64,000 nt of DNA from Carnegiea gigantea (taxonomy: Eukaryota; Streptophyta; Magnoliopsida; Caryophyllales; Cactaceae), in assembly GCA_029747015.1 (NCBI GenBank), contig JAKOGI010002397.1, forward strand, positions 1 to 64,000, read 5' to 3'. The notes below the pieces were generated by a model. It saw nothing but the letters and a program-made list of their open reading frames with translations. It was not told where the DNA came from and made no database searches. A program made the translations under genes and the position numbers. Positions within the stretch are counted from its first letter, which is position 1. Each line of letters opens with the position of its first letter. This document shows, in pieces, positions 24,393 through 34,737 of the stretch.

Positions 24393-25128
24393 ACTTTTGG
24401 CTCAATGTTAGAAAGAAAAGCATAGAAAGCACAAAAATTCTTTAGTTTAGATCTAGTTTGCACTCCAGTATTAATATCTGACAAGATTTGATCAAGAGGA
24501 TGCGAACTATGGTGCTTCTATGGTCGTGGAGTAAGAGGATCCACAGACACATGCTCTGTTCTAACTGAAATGTGTGTAGGATCAGGCTCAAGAACACCTC
24601 CTGATCCTGTTTCTGCACCTGTTTGTAACCTTATTCCTGAAGAACATGGTTCCGAACAGGGTTCAGCGGTGTTTTCCCCTGTTTGGTGTTCACCTTGCCT
24701 GCTGTTCTGAGGAACACCTTCGGGAGTTGTTTTCTCCATGGTGTTCTTACCTCGTTTATCTTGGAGCAACACTTCTTTTCGAACAAGACCTAATTCAAGT
24801 TCATCTTCCTGTGCATCATTCTCACTCAACACGTTAGATTCATCAAAAAGTACATGCCCACTTTCCTCAACACACAAGGTTCTTTTGTTAAAGACTTTGT
24901 ATGCCTTGCTGTGAGAAGAATAGCCAAGAAGTATTGCCTCATCACTTCTTGGATCAAACTTTCCTAAGGCATCCTTCCATTATTATGCACAAAACACTTA
25001 CAACCAAATGTCCTTAGGTGCGTAATATTGGGTTTTCTGCCTTTGAAAAGTTCATAAGGAGTTTTATTCACCATGGGTCTGATCATGCATCTATTTATAA
25101 TGTAACATGAGGTGTTCAATGCTTCTGC
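24393..25128 (-). pseudogene. pol: Integrase C-terminal and linker region of SIRE-like element, broken
   Basis: After a stop at about 25128 the minus strand continues in broken frames with the expected C-terminal integrase words (for example ALNTSCYIINRCMIRP and TPYELFKGRKPNI). It then passes into an acidic/Ser-rich spacer (24877-24518) dense in GAACACC and CCTGTTT words. A stop also separates it from the RT frame. It links integrase to RT in the polyprotein and has no catalytic residues. Confidence 0.65.
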
Positions 25129-26196
25129 CTAAAAATACCTAAGAAGACCACTAGCAATAAGCATTGTTCTAGTCATGTCTTCCAGGGTGCGATTTTTGCG
25201 CTCAACCACCCCATTTTGTTGGTGTGATCTTGGGGCTGAGAAGTTATGATCAACACCATGTTCATTACAATAGTTAATAAAACTTGCATTTTCAAACTCA
25301 GTTTCATGATCAGATCTTAAGCTGATTAAGGAGTGTCCTACTCTCTTTTCAACCTTTTTGATAAAGGCAATAAAATTCTCAAAGGTTTCATCCTTGGATG
25401 CCAAAAACAAGGTCCAAGTAAATTGAGAGTAATCATCCACTACCACAAGCACATACTTTTTCCCACCTCTACTAGTTATCCTCATGGGACCACACAAATC
25501 AATGTGTAGCAATTCTAGAGGTCGAGTAGTGCTTACACACCCTTTCGATTTAAAAGAAGATCTGACTTGTTTGCCTTTTGCACAAGCTTCACATACCTTG
25601 TCATCATTAAATTTGATGGAAGGTAGTCCAATAACTAGGTTTTTTGAAACAAGTTTGTTTAACAAGGATAAGCTTGCATGACCTAGTCTCTTGTGCCATA
25701 ACATTATATCATCATTTAATGCATTTAAACAAGTCAGATTATTTTGGGGAAGAGGGGAAATACAAACTTTATAAACATTTTGACATCGCTTCCCCCTCAA
25801 CACAACATCTCCTGTGTCGTCATTTACAACCAAGCAACGTGTTCGTGAAAACACCACTAGGTTGTTCTTGTCACACAGTTGGGACACACTTAGCAAGTTG
25901 TGCTTTAAACCATCAACCAAGTGCACATTATCAATTGAGTGGGAGAGAGTTTTACCAATATTACCTATACCGACAATTGTCCCAGACTTGCCGTTTCCAA
26001 ATGCTACACTCCCATCATTCAAAGCTGTAAGTGAGAGAAAATTTGATCTTTCTCCAGTCATGTGCCGCGAACACCCACTATCAACATACCACAGCTGCCT
26101 GTTTTCAAGGTTGTTTTCTGATCTGTTGGACAGGGTGTTTCTTACCCTGTTTGCTGGGTTGTTTATGGGATTGTTCTCTCTCACTTCAGCCTGCAA
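25129..26196 (-). pseudogene. pol: Protease and integrase of SIRE-like element
   Basis: The 355-codon stretch contains the retropepsin active site WYVDSGCSRHM (about residues 36-46), the pre-integrase block LWHKRLGHASL with the following CEACAKGKQ (HHCC zinc site), and the integrase core. The three acidic residues are in LHIDLCGPM, LRSDHETEFE and QQNGVVERKNRTLEDM. It ends at a stop after ASGLLRYF. The enzyme cuts the polyprotein and inserts the cDNA. Confidence 0.9.
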
Positions 26197-26202
26197 AACA
26201 AA

Positions 26203-26601
26203 TCACGGGTTAGTTTTAGGAACCCAGATCCACTTGGGTCCCATTCTTTTAAACATGTAAAGCTCATCTTTTCTAATCCAGATTTGTTTCACATACCTTT
26301 CATTCTTTTCATTGGCATGTTTTCTTAAAGGACAAGAATATCGATAGTGACCAGTTTTACCACAATGAAAGCAAACAATGTTTTCAGGTAATCCCACATA
26401 CTTCCTATAAATTGGGTAAACTGTTCGTTTAGGCTTATACCCAAGTCCCTTTCTGTTTCGACTGTGGTGAGTGTTTAACCAAGCAAGGGCCTGTAAAGAT
26501 TTGTTCCAGCGTTTGTTTGTGCTAAGCTTGGTTTCCAGTTTTTCTTTATTAGCATGCAAACCCTTGTTCTCTTTGAGCAGGGACTCAACCATTCCTTCCA
26601 C
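26203..26601 (-). pseudogene. gag-pol linker with second zinc knuckle, SIRE-like element
   Basis: This 132-codon stretch lies between gag and protease. It starts in a coiled-coil-like segment (ESLLKENKGLHANKEKLE) and contains CFHCGKTGHYRYSC, a full CX2CX4HX4C knuckle. Stops at its two ends separate it from gag (26602-26610) and protease (26197-26202). Two separate knuckles flanking a coiled-coil region fit the long gag of this lineage. Confidence 0.8.
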
Positions 26602-26610
26602 CTCAAAGAG

Positions 26611-27936
26611 TTATTCCTCTATTCGAGAGTAATCTCCTTCTTTTATAAAGAGGTTTTCTTTGAGCATATTAACATTTTCATGTAAACCGAGTTTTTCATT
26701 TTTAAGAATTTCATTTTCAAGCTCTAGGTCACGAACTTCTCTTTTTAGATCAACACATGTGTCTATCAAATTATATAGAAGTTCTTCTAAAGTGGCTTTG
26801 TTAAGACCATGTACCTTGTTCTTGAGATCTGAGAAGCTGATTGTTGATTCATCATTTGAATCTGAATCACTTTGTGCCATAAGTGCTACGACTTCTTCTT
26901 CAGCTTCAGATTCTCCTTCATCCTCAGAGGAATCTCCCCAAGCAGCCAGCATAGCTTTCGAGAATCGCCTGCCCAGATTGTTTATAGGGTGTTTTCGACC
27001 TTGTTTTCGAGGGTGTTCAGGCATTTGATCTTCTCGAAGCAGAGGGCAATTCTTGACTAAGTGATCTGGTTTGCCGCACTTGAAACACCCTATGAGCTGT
27101 TCTTTGGAGGTGTTTCTGAACTTGCTAAAGTCTTTTCTTTTGTTGTTTTCCTTGACCTTTTTGAAGAATTTCTTGAATTTTCTGGACATTAGGGCCATTT
27201 CTTCATCTTCAAGGTCAGAGTCAGTGTCCTCATGTGCTTTCAAGGCAAGCCCACGATCCGTCTTTTGCTCCTCTCTTTGCTGTGAGTTCTTTCGGAGTTC
27301 ATAGGTCTGGAGATTACCAATCAACTCGTCGAGGGTGATCTTGTTCATGTCTTTAGCCTCTTGGATGGCTGTTACTTTGGCCTCCCACGTGTGAGGTAAA
27401 ATTCTGAGGATTTTCCTTACCAACTCTTCAGTGGTGAAAGATCTTCCCAGGGATTTTAACTCGTTCGTGATGTGGGTGAACCGTGTATACATGTCCATCA
27501 CAGTTTCATGATCACCCATATCAAACAACACATATTGTCGCATAAGTAGCTCAATTCTAGATTGTTTAACTTGACTCGTACCTTCATGAGCAACTTGCAG
27601 AGCATTCCAGATAGCTTGGGCTGATTCACACTCAGAGATGTGAGTGTATTCATCCGGTCCTAGGCCAAAATATAGAAGCTTTTTGGCTTTGGCATTTTTC
27701 TCCATTTTCTTGTAGTCCTCAGCATCAAACTCTATGGATTCCTTGGGAACCTTCTTACCATCTTCAAGCACCTTGGTGGGAACAAGGGGCCTGTTCTTGA
27801 TGAGCATCCATAATTCATAATCTTCTGCTTGAATATAGTTCTCCATCCTATTCTTCCACCAACTATAATGTTGGTCGTTGAAATAGGGTGGACGAGTAAT
27901 GGATTGCCCTTCAAGAATTCCTTGTGGGGTGCTCAT
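26611..27936 (-). CDS. gag: gag of SIRE-like Copia element
   Basis: The ATG at 27936 opens MSTPQGILEGQSITRPPYFN and the frame runs 441 codons. It holds the Copia gag (UBN2-type) domain (YSWWKNRMENYIQAEDYELW; SRIELLMRQYVLFDM; LVRKILRILPHTWEAKVTAI), the lineage mark ALMSRKFKKFFKKVK, a zinc knuckle CFKCGKPDHLVKNC, then an acidic stretch and a C-terminal coiled coil (VDLKREVRDLELENEILKNE). It forms the virus-like particle. It is intact as read up to 26611, where a stop interrupts the longer gag. Confidence 0.92.
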   Translation of the reverse strand: MSTPQGILEGQSITRPPYFNDQHYSWWKNRMENYIQAEDYELWMLIKNRPLVPTKVLEDGKKVPKESIEFDAEDYKKMEKNAKAKKLLYFGLGPDEYTHISECESAQAIWNALQVAHEGTSQVKQSRIELLMRQYVLFDMGDHETVMDMYTRFTHITNELKSLGRSFTTEELVRKILRILPHTWEAKVTAIQEAKDMNKITLDELIGNLQTYELRKNSQQREEQKTDRGLALKAHEDTDSDLEDEEMALMSRKFKKFFKKVKENNKRKDFSKFRNTSKEQLIGCFKCGKPDHLVKNCPLLREDQMPEHPRKQGRKHPINNLGRRFSKAMLAAWGDSSEDEGESEAEEEVVALMAQSDSDSNDESTISFSDLKNKVHGLNKATLEELLYNLIDTCVDLKREVRDLELENEILKNEKLGLHENVNMLKENLFIKEGDYSRIEE

Positions 27937-27974
27937 CTTCAGAATCTCTCAAGGTGTTAACCTTTTGTAAGAGA

Positions 27975-27991
27975 ACCCGCTCTGATACCAC
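27975..27991 (-). promoter_or_regulatory. Primer binding site, initiator-Met tRNA type (SIRE-like element)
   Basis: On the minus strand TGGTATCAGAGC follows the 5' LTR by two to three bases. It is the standard complement of the plant initiator tRNA-Met 3' end used by Copia elements. Confidence 0.92.
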
Positions 27992-27992
27992 T

Positions 27993-29579
27993 TGTTGAGT
28001 TCGTGAGTATCCAACCACAAGAGGGGGTGAATTGTGGTATCTGATTTTCGCGTTGTAGATAACAAACACCCTCACAGAGGTTGTTCTCAAGTGACAAATA
28101 CCCTGATAGCTTGTTTGCACGGGGTGTTCTCAAATATTGCAGAGGCAAAAATCACCAAGATAGATGCGGAAAATAAAGCACACACAATTTTTACGTGGAA
28201 AACACCTCTAGCCCCACTGAGGTGTGAAAAACCACGACCTACCTCGTGTAGGATTTAACCACTTTCACTAACGGGCTTCACACGTTACAAATGTAACACA
28301 CCTTGTTAAAACTTGCAACCACGTAACCTTCTTCCCAAAGACAGGTTACACCACGTCCAACCTTCGCAAGATTAGACACGTCTAAGTCCACACGACTAGG
28401 ACACACTCACTTTTCTGATCCAAGATCAGGGTTACAAACACCTTACAGGGGGTGCTTCTCACTAAGCAGATGGAAGGTACAATGAAGATCCTATTATGCC
28501 AATGGTTTGAAAACTCAAATCAAACACAGCTTGTCACGGTTTGCTTTTCAGAATGAAGCTCAAGAATCTTTGAGTGTAAACCGTGTTTTCTGATTTTTCC
28601 TGAATTTTTCAAAAGGCTGTGTTTAAGCAAATTCAACCTGAGTTTTCTATTTGCTCTTTTCTCGTGTGTTGTGTGTATACTGGGAGAGAAAAAGCTGAGG
28701 TTTTTAAACACAAAAACCAACGGTCATAAGGCACAGAATCAGCTAAGTATAGAAAACGATTTTCAATCAGGAAATGTTCTCCTACGGCTAGTGATAAAAT
28801 TTTGCCAAAATATAAGGGATTTGATATCTTAAAAGATAACCCTTATCTTCCCATAGCCGTGAAGAGGTTTAAAGAGATTTTCAGCTTTTACCAAATCCGA
28901 AAATATAGTCAAAGGAAATTTTTTTCCTTTAAGTTTTGGCAAATCTCCAAAACTTATTTTCGAAATTCTCCCAAAATATTTTCAGGAAATACCTTTCCAG
29001 AGAAATAGCAGTTTTGAAATTCAAGGAAAGTATTCTAGAGATCTTGGCCAACCAAAATGAATTTTTCAAAAATAATCGGGTATGGCCACTGCAGTTCAGA
29101 AACACCCTAGATACCCTGTTCGCAGGGTTGTTCGCAACTGGTGTTCTGAAACACTTAGCGCAAGTACCGATTCAAGAAGTGTTTAAAAATGATGTTTTCA
29201 ATATTGGCATATTAACAAGAGTCTAATTAAATAAAACCTATATACCCAAGACTTCTTGTTTTGAACCAGTCATCTTGTCTGAGATTTGTAGAGCTGCTGC
29301 GAACACCAAGGTCACCTTGTTTGCTGGGGTTGTTCTTTGCATTGCTAGAGTTCAGGAACACGCTTTACAATCAACTGTCGAGATGGTGTTCTTGACTTAA
29401 TATGGAATCACCAAGTAAAACCGGTCTAGAAGACTTGTTCTCACATGTAGCAAACCAGTTAATACAATAAAGATCACAAACACCAGTTAGGCCTGTTTGG
29501 AGATCGTGTTCGGAGCAACATTACTTGGACAAATTTTTACACTTGGCTTTGTTATCATCAAAACTAAATATAATCAACA
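27993..29579 (-). repeat. 5' LTR of SIRE-like Copia element
   Basis: The LTR is 1587 bp and reads TGTTGAGTTCG...AATCAACA on the plus strand. It is very similar to 18568-20177 and 62289-63863. It is rich in GTGTTC/GAACAC words. Confidence 0.95.
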
Positions 29580-30212
29580 TCTATTGAAGCGGCAAAGGCG
29601 TTGTTGGAAGAGATGGCTTCCAACAACTATCACTGGTCGAGTGAGAGAGCCACCCCCAAAAGGGGCAGTGGCAAGCACGAGGTTGACGCTGTGGCGCTCC
29701 TAGCGAGCAGGGTGGATGCCCTCGCACAGCGCTTGGAAAAAGTGACTACCTCATCAGCCACTTCTGCGGGGCCATCCATAGGGATCTATGCCGTTTGTGA
29801 GGCATGCGGTGTACAGGGCCATACTGCCATTGAGTGCTACAATGCCCCTTCCAGCATTGAGCACATCAACGCCTACCATACTTACACCTCACCTCCTCAA
29901 AATAACCCCCATCCCACCTCCTACAGCCAGGGTTGGAAGAGTCACCCGAACCCCCTCTACAAAAATCCCAACCCCCATCCCCAGCATTCCATCCAACTAC
30001 CCGGTTTCCACAACCGACCTCCCTACACTCCACAACCTCCACCTCCCGAACCTACATCTCACCTGGAGAGTCTTATGGAGCGCTTCGTAGTGACTCAAAC
30101 CACGACCAATGAGACTCTTAAGAAGTCCATCAATCTACTGACCTCCAGAGTAGATGCCATGGCCACCCATCAGAAAACGATGGATATGCAGATTGCTCAA
30201 ATTGCCCAATAG
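29580..30212 (+). pseudogene. gag: Outer element gag, C-terminal part with CCHC knuckle
   Basis: After the TCTAT duplication the frame resumes as SIEAAKALLEEMASNNYHWS and continues to the nucleocapsid knuckle CEACGVQGHTAIEC (CX2CX4HX4C, intact here but broken in the inner copy). A Pro/Tyr-rich stretch follows, then a coiled-coil-like end (LTSRVDAMATHQKTMDMQIA). It ends at AQIAQ then TAG, where the inner copy has CAG. Confidence 0.88.
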
Positions 30213-30820
30213 GTGAGCCTCCTGTCCCGACCTCAAGGGAAACTTCCAGGCCAGCCAGAGGTTAATCCGCGCCGCCACGTCAATGCCATTTCCACGATGG
30301 AAGAGGGGTTAGAGGAGAGCCCAGTGATGGTTCTTCAGGAGGTAATTCCTGTTCCTGACTCTACAGGAATAGAGGGGCAAAAGAAGAAGGAAGAGAGTAT
30401 GAGTTCTACTGAGGAGGCCACCCCTATACCTCCCATTCATCCCTACCAGCCGCCAGTGCCTTACCCTCAGTGACTGGCATGGTCCAAGCTATGTTAGCTT
30501 GAACCTAGATTCGCGTGATTCCTGGAGATCTTACGCCGAATCTATGGCCGTAGCCCCTTTTTGGATGCTCTCAAAAATGCCCCTGCACAATTTAAATTTC
30601 TACGAGAGCTCCTGTCCAAGAAGGGAGATCCAGGGGACGTCCCAGTGGCCCCCGTCATCGGATCCTACAGCGCACTTCTATCAGAGCGGTCACCATTGAA
30701 ACTGCAGGATCCTGGCAGTTTCTGTATCCCATGCTGCATAGGGGATACGCAGATTGAGAAAGCCCTTTGTGACTTGGGCGCCAGTGTGAGCATCATGCCG
30801 CTCTCTCTCTCTGCCAGAAA
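30213..30820 (+). pseudogene. Outer element gag-protease linker and protease start
   Basis: The linker (EGQKKKEESMSSTEEATPIP) is stopped by a TGA at about 30471 where the inner copy has CGA. Further on, FLRELLSKKGDPGDV and [18 protein letters not shown] give the DLGAS active site. A run of six CT pairs at 30801-30812 (five in the inner copy) then shifts the frame by two bases. Confidence 0.8.
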
Positions 30821-31378
30821 TTGCAATTGCGAGACCCTGCACCCACCAGCATTGTCATTCAGCTTGCCGACTGCTCTACTCGGCGGCCTGTGGGCATTCT
30901 GGAGGATGTCCCTGTCCAGGTGGGTCAGTTCCTGGTCCCATGTGATTTTATCATCCTCGACATGGACGAGGACTACCCTGCCCCCTTCATCCTAGGTCGC
31001 CCATTCCTTGCAACCGCGGGGGCGGTGATCGACGTGCAGACGGGTACCATGTCCTTCACCGTTTGTGGCGAGCGCGTGGATTTCCACTTCCCTCCATCCA
31101 TACAACCTTCCACACCTGGTGCCCACTCCACACCCTCAGCCGCCACTCCCCCTCCTTTCCCACCCGCTCCGGGAGTGGCGATCATTGATTGGGGTGGAGG
31201 AACCTATCTGCGGCCGTCTGTCTTGCCTCCCCCACCTCCCTCACCTACTGCTGCTCTTGGCAGGCCTCCTTGGGTGCCACTGATGCCTGATTTAACCCCT
31301 GGGGAGGTGCTGGCTACCTCACCATCCACTTCTTCCATTCCCACACCTCTCTCCAGCATGCGAGCCTCGTCCTCCTGA
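30821..31378 (+). pseudogene. Outer element protease, C-terminal half and proline-rich tail
   Basis: In the frame reached after the CT-repeat shift, the protease continues [40 protein letters not shown] and [13 protein letters not shown]. It ends in a proline/serine-rich tail (...SSMRASSS) and a TGA at about 31376-31378. No RT domain follows in any frame. Confidence 0.8.
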
Positions 31379-33321
31379 GGTAAGGGTCAAGCTTGAGACC
31401 TAAAACAAGCACTTCTTGGGAGGCAACCCAAGGCCCTTTTCCCCCCCCAAAAACAAACAAACAAAAAAACAACAAAACCAAAAAAAAAAAAAGTGTGTTT
31501 CTCCCCCCTCTTCCCTCCGCCCCCTTCCCATCTCCTTTTTCTACGTCCTTTTCATTAAGGACAATGAAAATCTCAAGCATGGGGGGGTGAGCTTGTCGCT
31601 CTTTGGGTAACATCGCGGGATAGGGCGATTGGCATCGTTCGTATTTGCATCATTTAGATAGGACTTCATATAGTTGCACTAGGTTGTTTTTACCCTTTTA
31701 TTATCAGAGCATGTAGTTTAGAGCTTATAGGATTAGCTTTTGCATTCAAAAGGAAAAATGATCGAGTCGGGCGTTCGTAAGCTTCCCAGGTACCATCTCT
31801 TACCCTTCTCTTCATTATCCTTTATAACTTTATTGCTTTAGTAGCTAGTTTTATTGCTTTGAAAAAAAAAAACAAAAACAAAAATAAGGTTTGCAAAAAC
31901 CCCTCTTGTGATGAGATTGAAAGGGGTGATGATTGATTGATCATGTTGGGCTGTGTGTTGAGGCGTGACTTGCCTTGGTGTGAGTCTTTGTGCAAATTGT
32001 GCTTGTTTTATCATCTGTAGTTTCTCTACCCTGTGTTGCATGCTAACTACCCCTGAGATTCATGTAGTTTGACTTGATTGACCTTGATGAATGGGACATA
32101 CCTTGGAGTAAGTCACTTGACTGTGGTAGGTTTACCTGTGAGATTCTTGAACCTAATGATTATTCATTACATATAGTCTCTACTTCCTTTCATGTGTGAC
32201 TCCTCCATGATGCATCTCTAGAACTTGGTCTTGTTCTCCTTGAAACTGCATTTAGCAATTGCATGTATTGACATGATTGAGGCAATTTTTGTTCACGTAG
32301 CCACATTAGCCAGAAAGCCACCCGTTGTTGCATGTTACCCCTTTGGCAGCCCTTTGTGCCTTTCCCCCTATTGTTGTTGTTGCACCATATCAATTACACA
32401 CTTGACCTGTGCATATTTCCTTCACCCTTGTCAAGGTCTAGTGGAGCGACACTTCCACAATGTAGTTGGGCCATTTGGGGCATTTGATTATTCACTACGG
32501 ACATAATACTAGTAGCTCGATTTGGGGAAAATTGCGAATTAATTTTTGTACTTCCAACGCTATCCAATGTGCATCCTTTTTGCTTCTTAAAAAAAAGGAA
32601 AAAAAAAATGAAAGGAAAATGAAATGAGAAGTTGCAAATAAAATGGGTAGCATGGAAGCTTTTTGCAATAAGCTTGTTGGTTTCTCCTTAGAGGTTTTGG
32701 CGAGCTTTGCAACTCGATTCGCAAGTTGGTGTGAAGTTGTATCTATAATGCTGAATTGTGGAAGTGTTCTTGCTCCCTAGTCTTTGACTAATAGCTCCAC
32801 TTTCCCAAATTATTCCACTTCTCACCTTTGACCTTAGCCCCATTACATCCCTATTGTAAGCCCTCATGATTGACACATTGCATATTGCATTCTCGCGGTG
32901 GAGAGTAGAGAACTTTACCAAGCGTATGGTAGTTGCCTGATTGGTTGGAGTATTGAGCGTACCCTTGTTACATATTTCAAACACATTGAGAGGAGTGTTC
33001 CACTTTACTCTTAAGTGAGGTCCTACCAGTCTTACTTGCTCATCATTTGTTGAGAAAAGTTATGTCCTACTATGTTTTTTTCAATATTGGGGTGTGTGGT
33101 GTGTTTCATTTGGGTAAGGTGATTCATGGATGACATTGCATACATTTTTATTGAGATTTTCTTGCACACCTTGACTTGACCACCTTCACTGCATGATTAG
33201 CGTGATTCGTCGGTCCTCCATCCTTTCCCTTGAAGAGGGTGTGTTTAGAGGTCCGCCATCCTCCCTGATTTTTCATAGCATAGTCTTGCTTGGGGACAAG
33301 TAAGAGATAAGCATGGGGGCG
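31379..33321 (+). other. 3' noncoding region of outer Athila-like element
   Basis: It contains the signature CACTTCTTGGGAGGCAACCC (31410-31429), a C/A-rich tract at 31440-31492, two purine tracts (CAAGCATGGGGGGGTGAG near 31573 and AAGCATGGGGGCG near 33309, the latter serving as the polypurine tract), and the open frame 32225-32506. Two sections read as frames on the opposite strand (for example 32984-32688), but these are not supported as genes. Confidence 0.7.
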
Positions 33322-34737
33322 TGATGAACCTCTATTTTGTACTATTTTTAACCCCTATTTGACCCATTTCCTCCCCTGTTTTCACATTCAATTGCGTTAA
33401 GGAAGGGTCAAATCGGCCTCCTTTTGTGTACTTTTCACTCATATAACATCTTTCGATATTTTCAGGAACTTTATTGAAAAGACGGAAAGATGAACAATAT
33501 TTAGCAGAAAAGGGTGCCAAGAAGGCGAGAAAAGCTATGAAAAAGCATCGCACGGAAGTCCCGGAGAATCGAACACACGCGACAGGGCGAACCGCGAAGA
33601 ACCGAAAACTTGAACCGACCGCCACATGGCACGGCCTGACCGTGCCGCGTGGCACGCCCATGCCACGTGGCCGGTTCCCCAAATGGCTTTGGCGATTCTC
33701 CAGAAATTTGGCACGGTGGTGCCGTGCCATCTGGCACGACCGTGAAGCCCCTGTTCCGCGACGCGATTTAAATTTTCCTTCGGCGCTGTTTTGAAGGACA
33801 TTCAGTTTTGACGCTTAATTTCACGTTCAGTTTTCTCTCAGAACTCTCTTTAGGCGATTTTAGGTTCAGTTTTAGAGTTTAATCTTGACGCTCTTGGATT
33901 GTAATTTTGGGATTGAAGTTCGATTCTGCCTTCAGTTTATACAATTAATTCCAGGTTCTTGCCCTCTTTTCTTCTCTCGCTTGTTTTTGGTTGTTTTAGA
34001 GTTTGGTTATCATGATTGTTGGATTGATTGTTGCGATTGTTGCATTAAACATGACTGTAGGCTAAATCCCTCAACTTAGGTTGGGATTGACGCCGAATAT
34101 GTGTAGTTGAATCTTGTACTGGCCCAATCCCTGCTCCCCCTTCGTTGTGCAACTATGAATTCTGTTATGCACGCCACATGCTCGATGAAATGCTCGAAAG
34201 AACATTCATCCTTTTTATTGAGGTTTAGGGGAGCGTTGAGAGACGAAACCTTTACCTAGTGTGTCTTAGCAGACGATTGGGGTTTTAACATGAAAATAGT
34301 TAGGATTCTAATCGGGATTTGAAATTGTAGATCTTGTAATCCTTCGACTCTTAGTCCCATGAAAATAGGCGACTATAGTTTTAGGATTAGTCTTCGACCC
34401 TTGAGAGAGGGAGGAGATGTGCTTATTTGACAATTTATCCATTTATGATGCGTGCCTGGGAGATGTTTGGTAGGGCTAGTAATTGATTCGCTAGCATATT
34501 TGTGTTGTTAATTCCAACCTGAGTGTTTTCTATTCTGCTGTTTATTTCATCTTTAAATCATTATTGTTTCCCTTAGTTTAATCCCAAAACTCCAACTGTG
34601 ACTGCCTAGCCTGAGTGGTCTAATTAGTTCTGGTAGTTGAAGCCAAGTTCCCTGTGGATTCGACCCGTACTTGTCGGTTGCTAGCTACAGCTACGCCGTG
34701 CACTTGCGGTAATTAAAACTGCTAACACTTATAGGCT
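33322..34737 (+). repeat. 3' LTR of outer Athila-like element
   Basis: The LTR is 1416 bp and runs TGATGAACCTC...GCTAACA. Its GC-rich block at 33620-33760 carries TGGCACGACCGTG and GGCACG...GTGCC words. CTTAT follows at 34738-34742. Confidence 0.95.

Larger units (their letters stand above)
18568..29579 (-). mobile_element. Complete SIRE/Maximus-like Copia element with an extra third ORF
   Basis: This 11,012-bp element is inverted relative to its host. LTRs at 18568-20177 (3') and 27993-29579 (5') begin TGTTGA (TGCTGA on the left) and end TCAACA. A perfect duplication, TCTAT, lies at 18563-18567 and 29580-29584. It has an initiator-Met primer site and a polypurine tract. Order on the minus strand is gag with one zinc knuckle, a second knuckle segment, protease, integrase, RT, RNase H, then a separate ORF before the 3' LTR. 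Large LTRs, a large gag with the RKFKKFFKK block and an extra ORF after pol place it in the SIRE/Maximus lineage. Several stop codons and frameshifts make it inactive as read. A second copy starts at 62289. Confidence 0.95.
8892..34737 (+). mobile_element. Outer Athila-like Gypsy element, nonautonomous (gag-protease only), carrying two nested insertions
   Basis: Two direct LTRs (8892-10333 and 33322-34737) begin TGATGAACCTC and end GCTAACA. The element is flanked by a perfect 5-bp duplication, CTTAT, at 8887-8891 and 34738-34742. A tRNA-Asp type primer site follows the left LTR and a G-rich tract (GCATGGGGGC) precedes the right one. Without its two insertions and their duplicated target bases it is about 7.45 kb. 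It encodes an Athila-type gag and a DLGAS-type protease. Between the protease and the right LTR lies about 1.9 kb without any reverse transcriptase, RNase H or integrase motif. The sister copy at 11018-18386 has the same layout, so the loss of pol is a family feature. It would need enzymes from a related autonomous element. gag is split by both insertions and carries stop codons. Confidence 0.93.

Noticed and set aside
25644..26260. Plus-strand open frames of 128-148 codons across the SIRE-like integrase/protease
   Set aside because: They are antisense to well-supported protease/integrase coding sequence and have no motifs.
30973..31185. Open frame antisense to the Athila-like protease
   Set aside because: It is a shadow of the protease coding sequence; the same shadow appears at 14500-14733.
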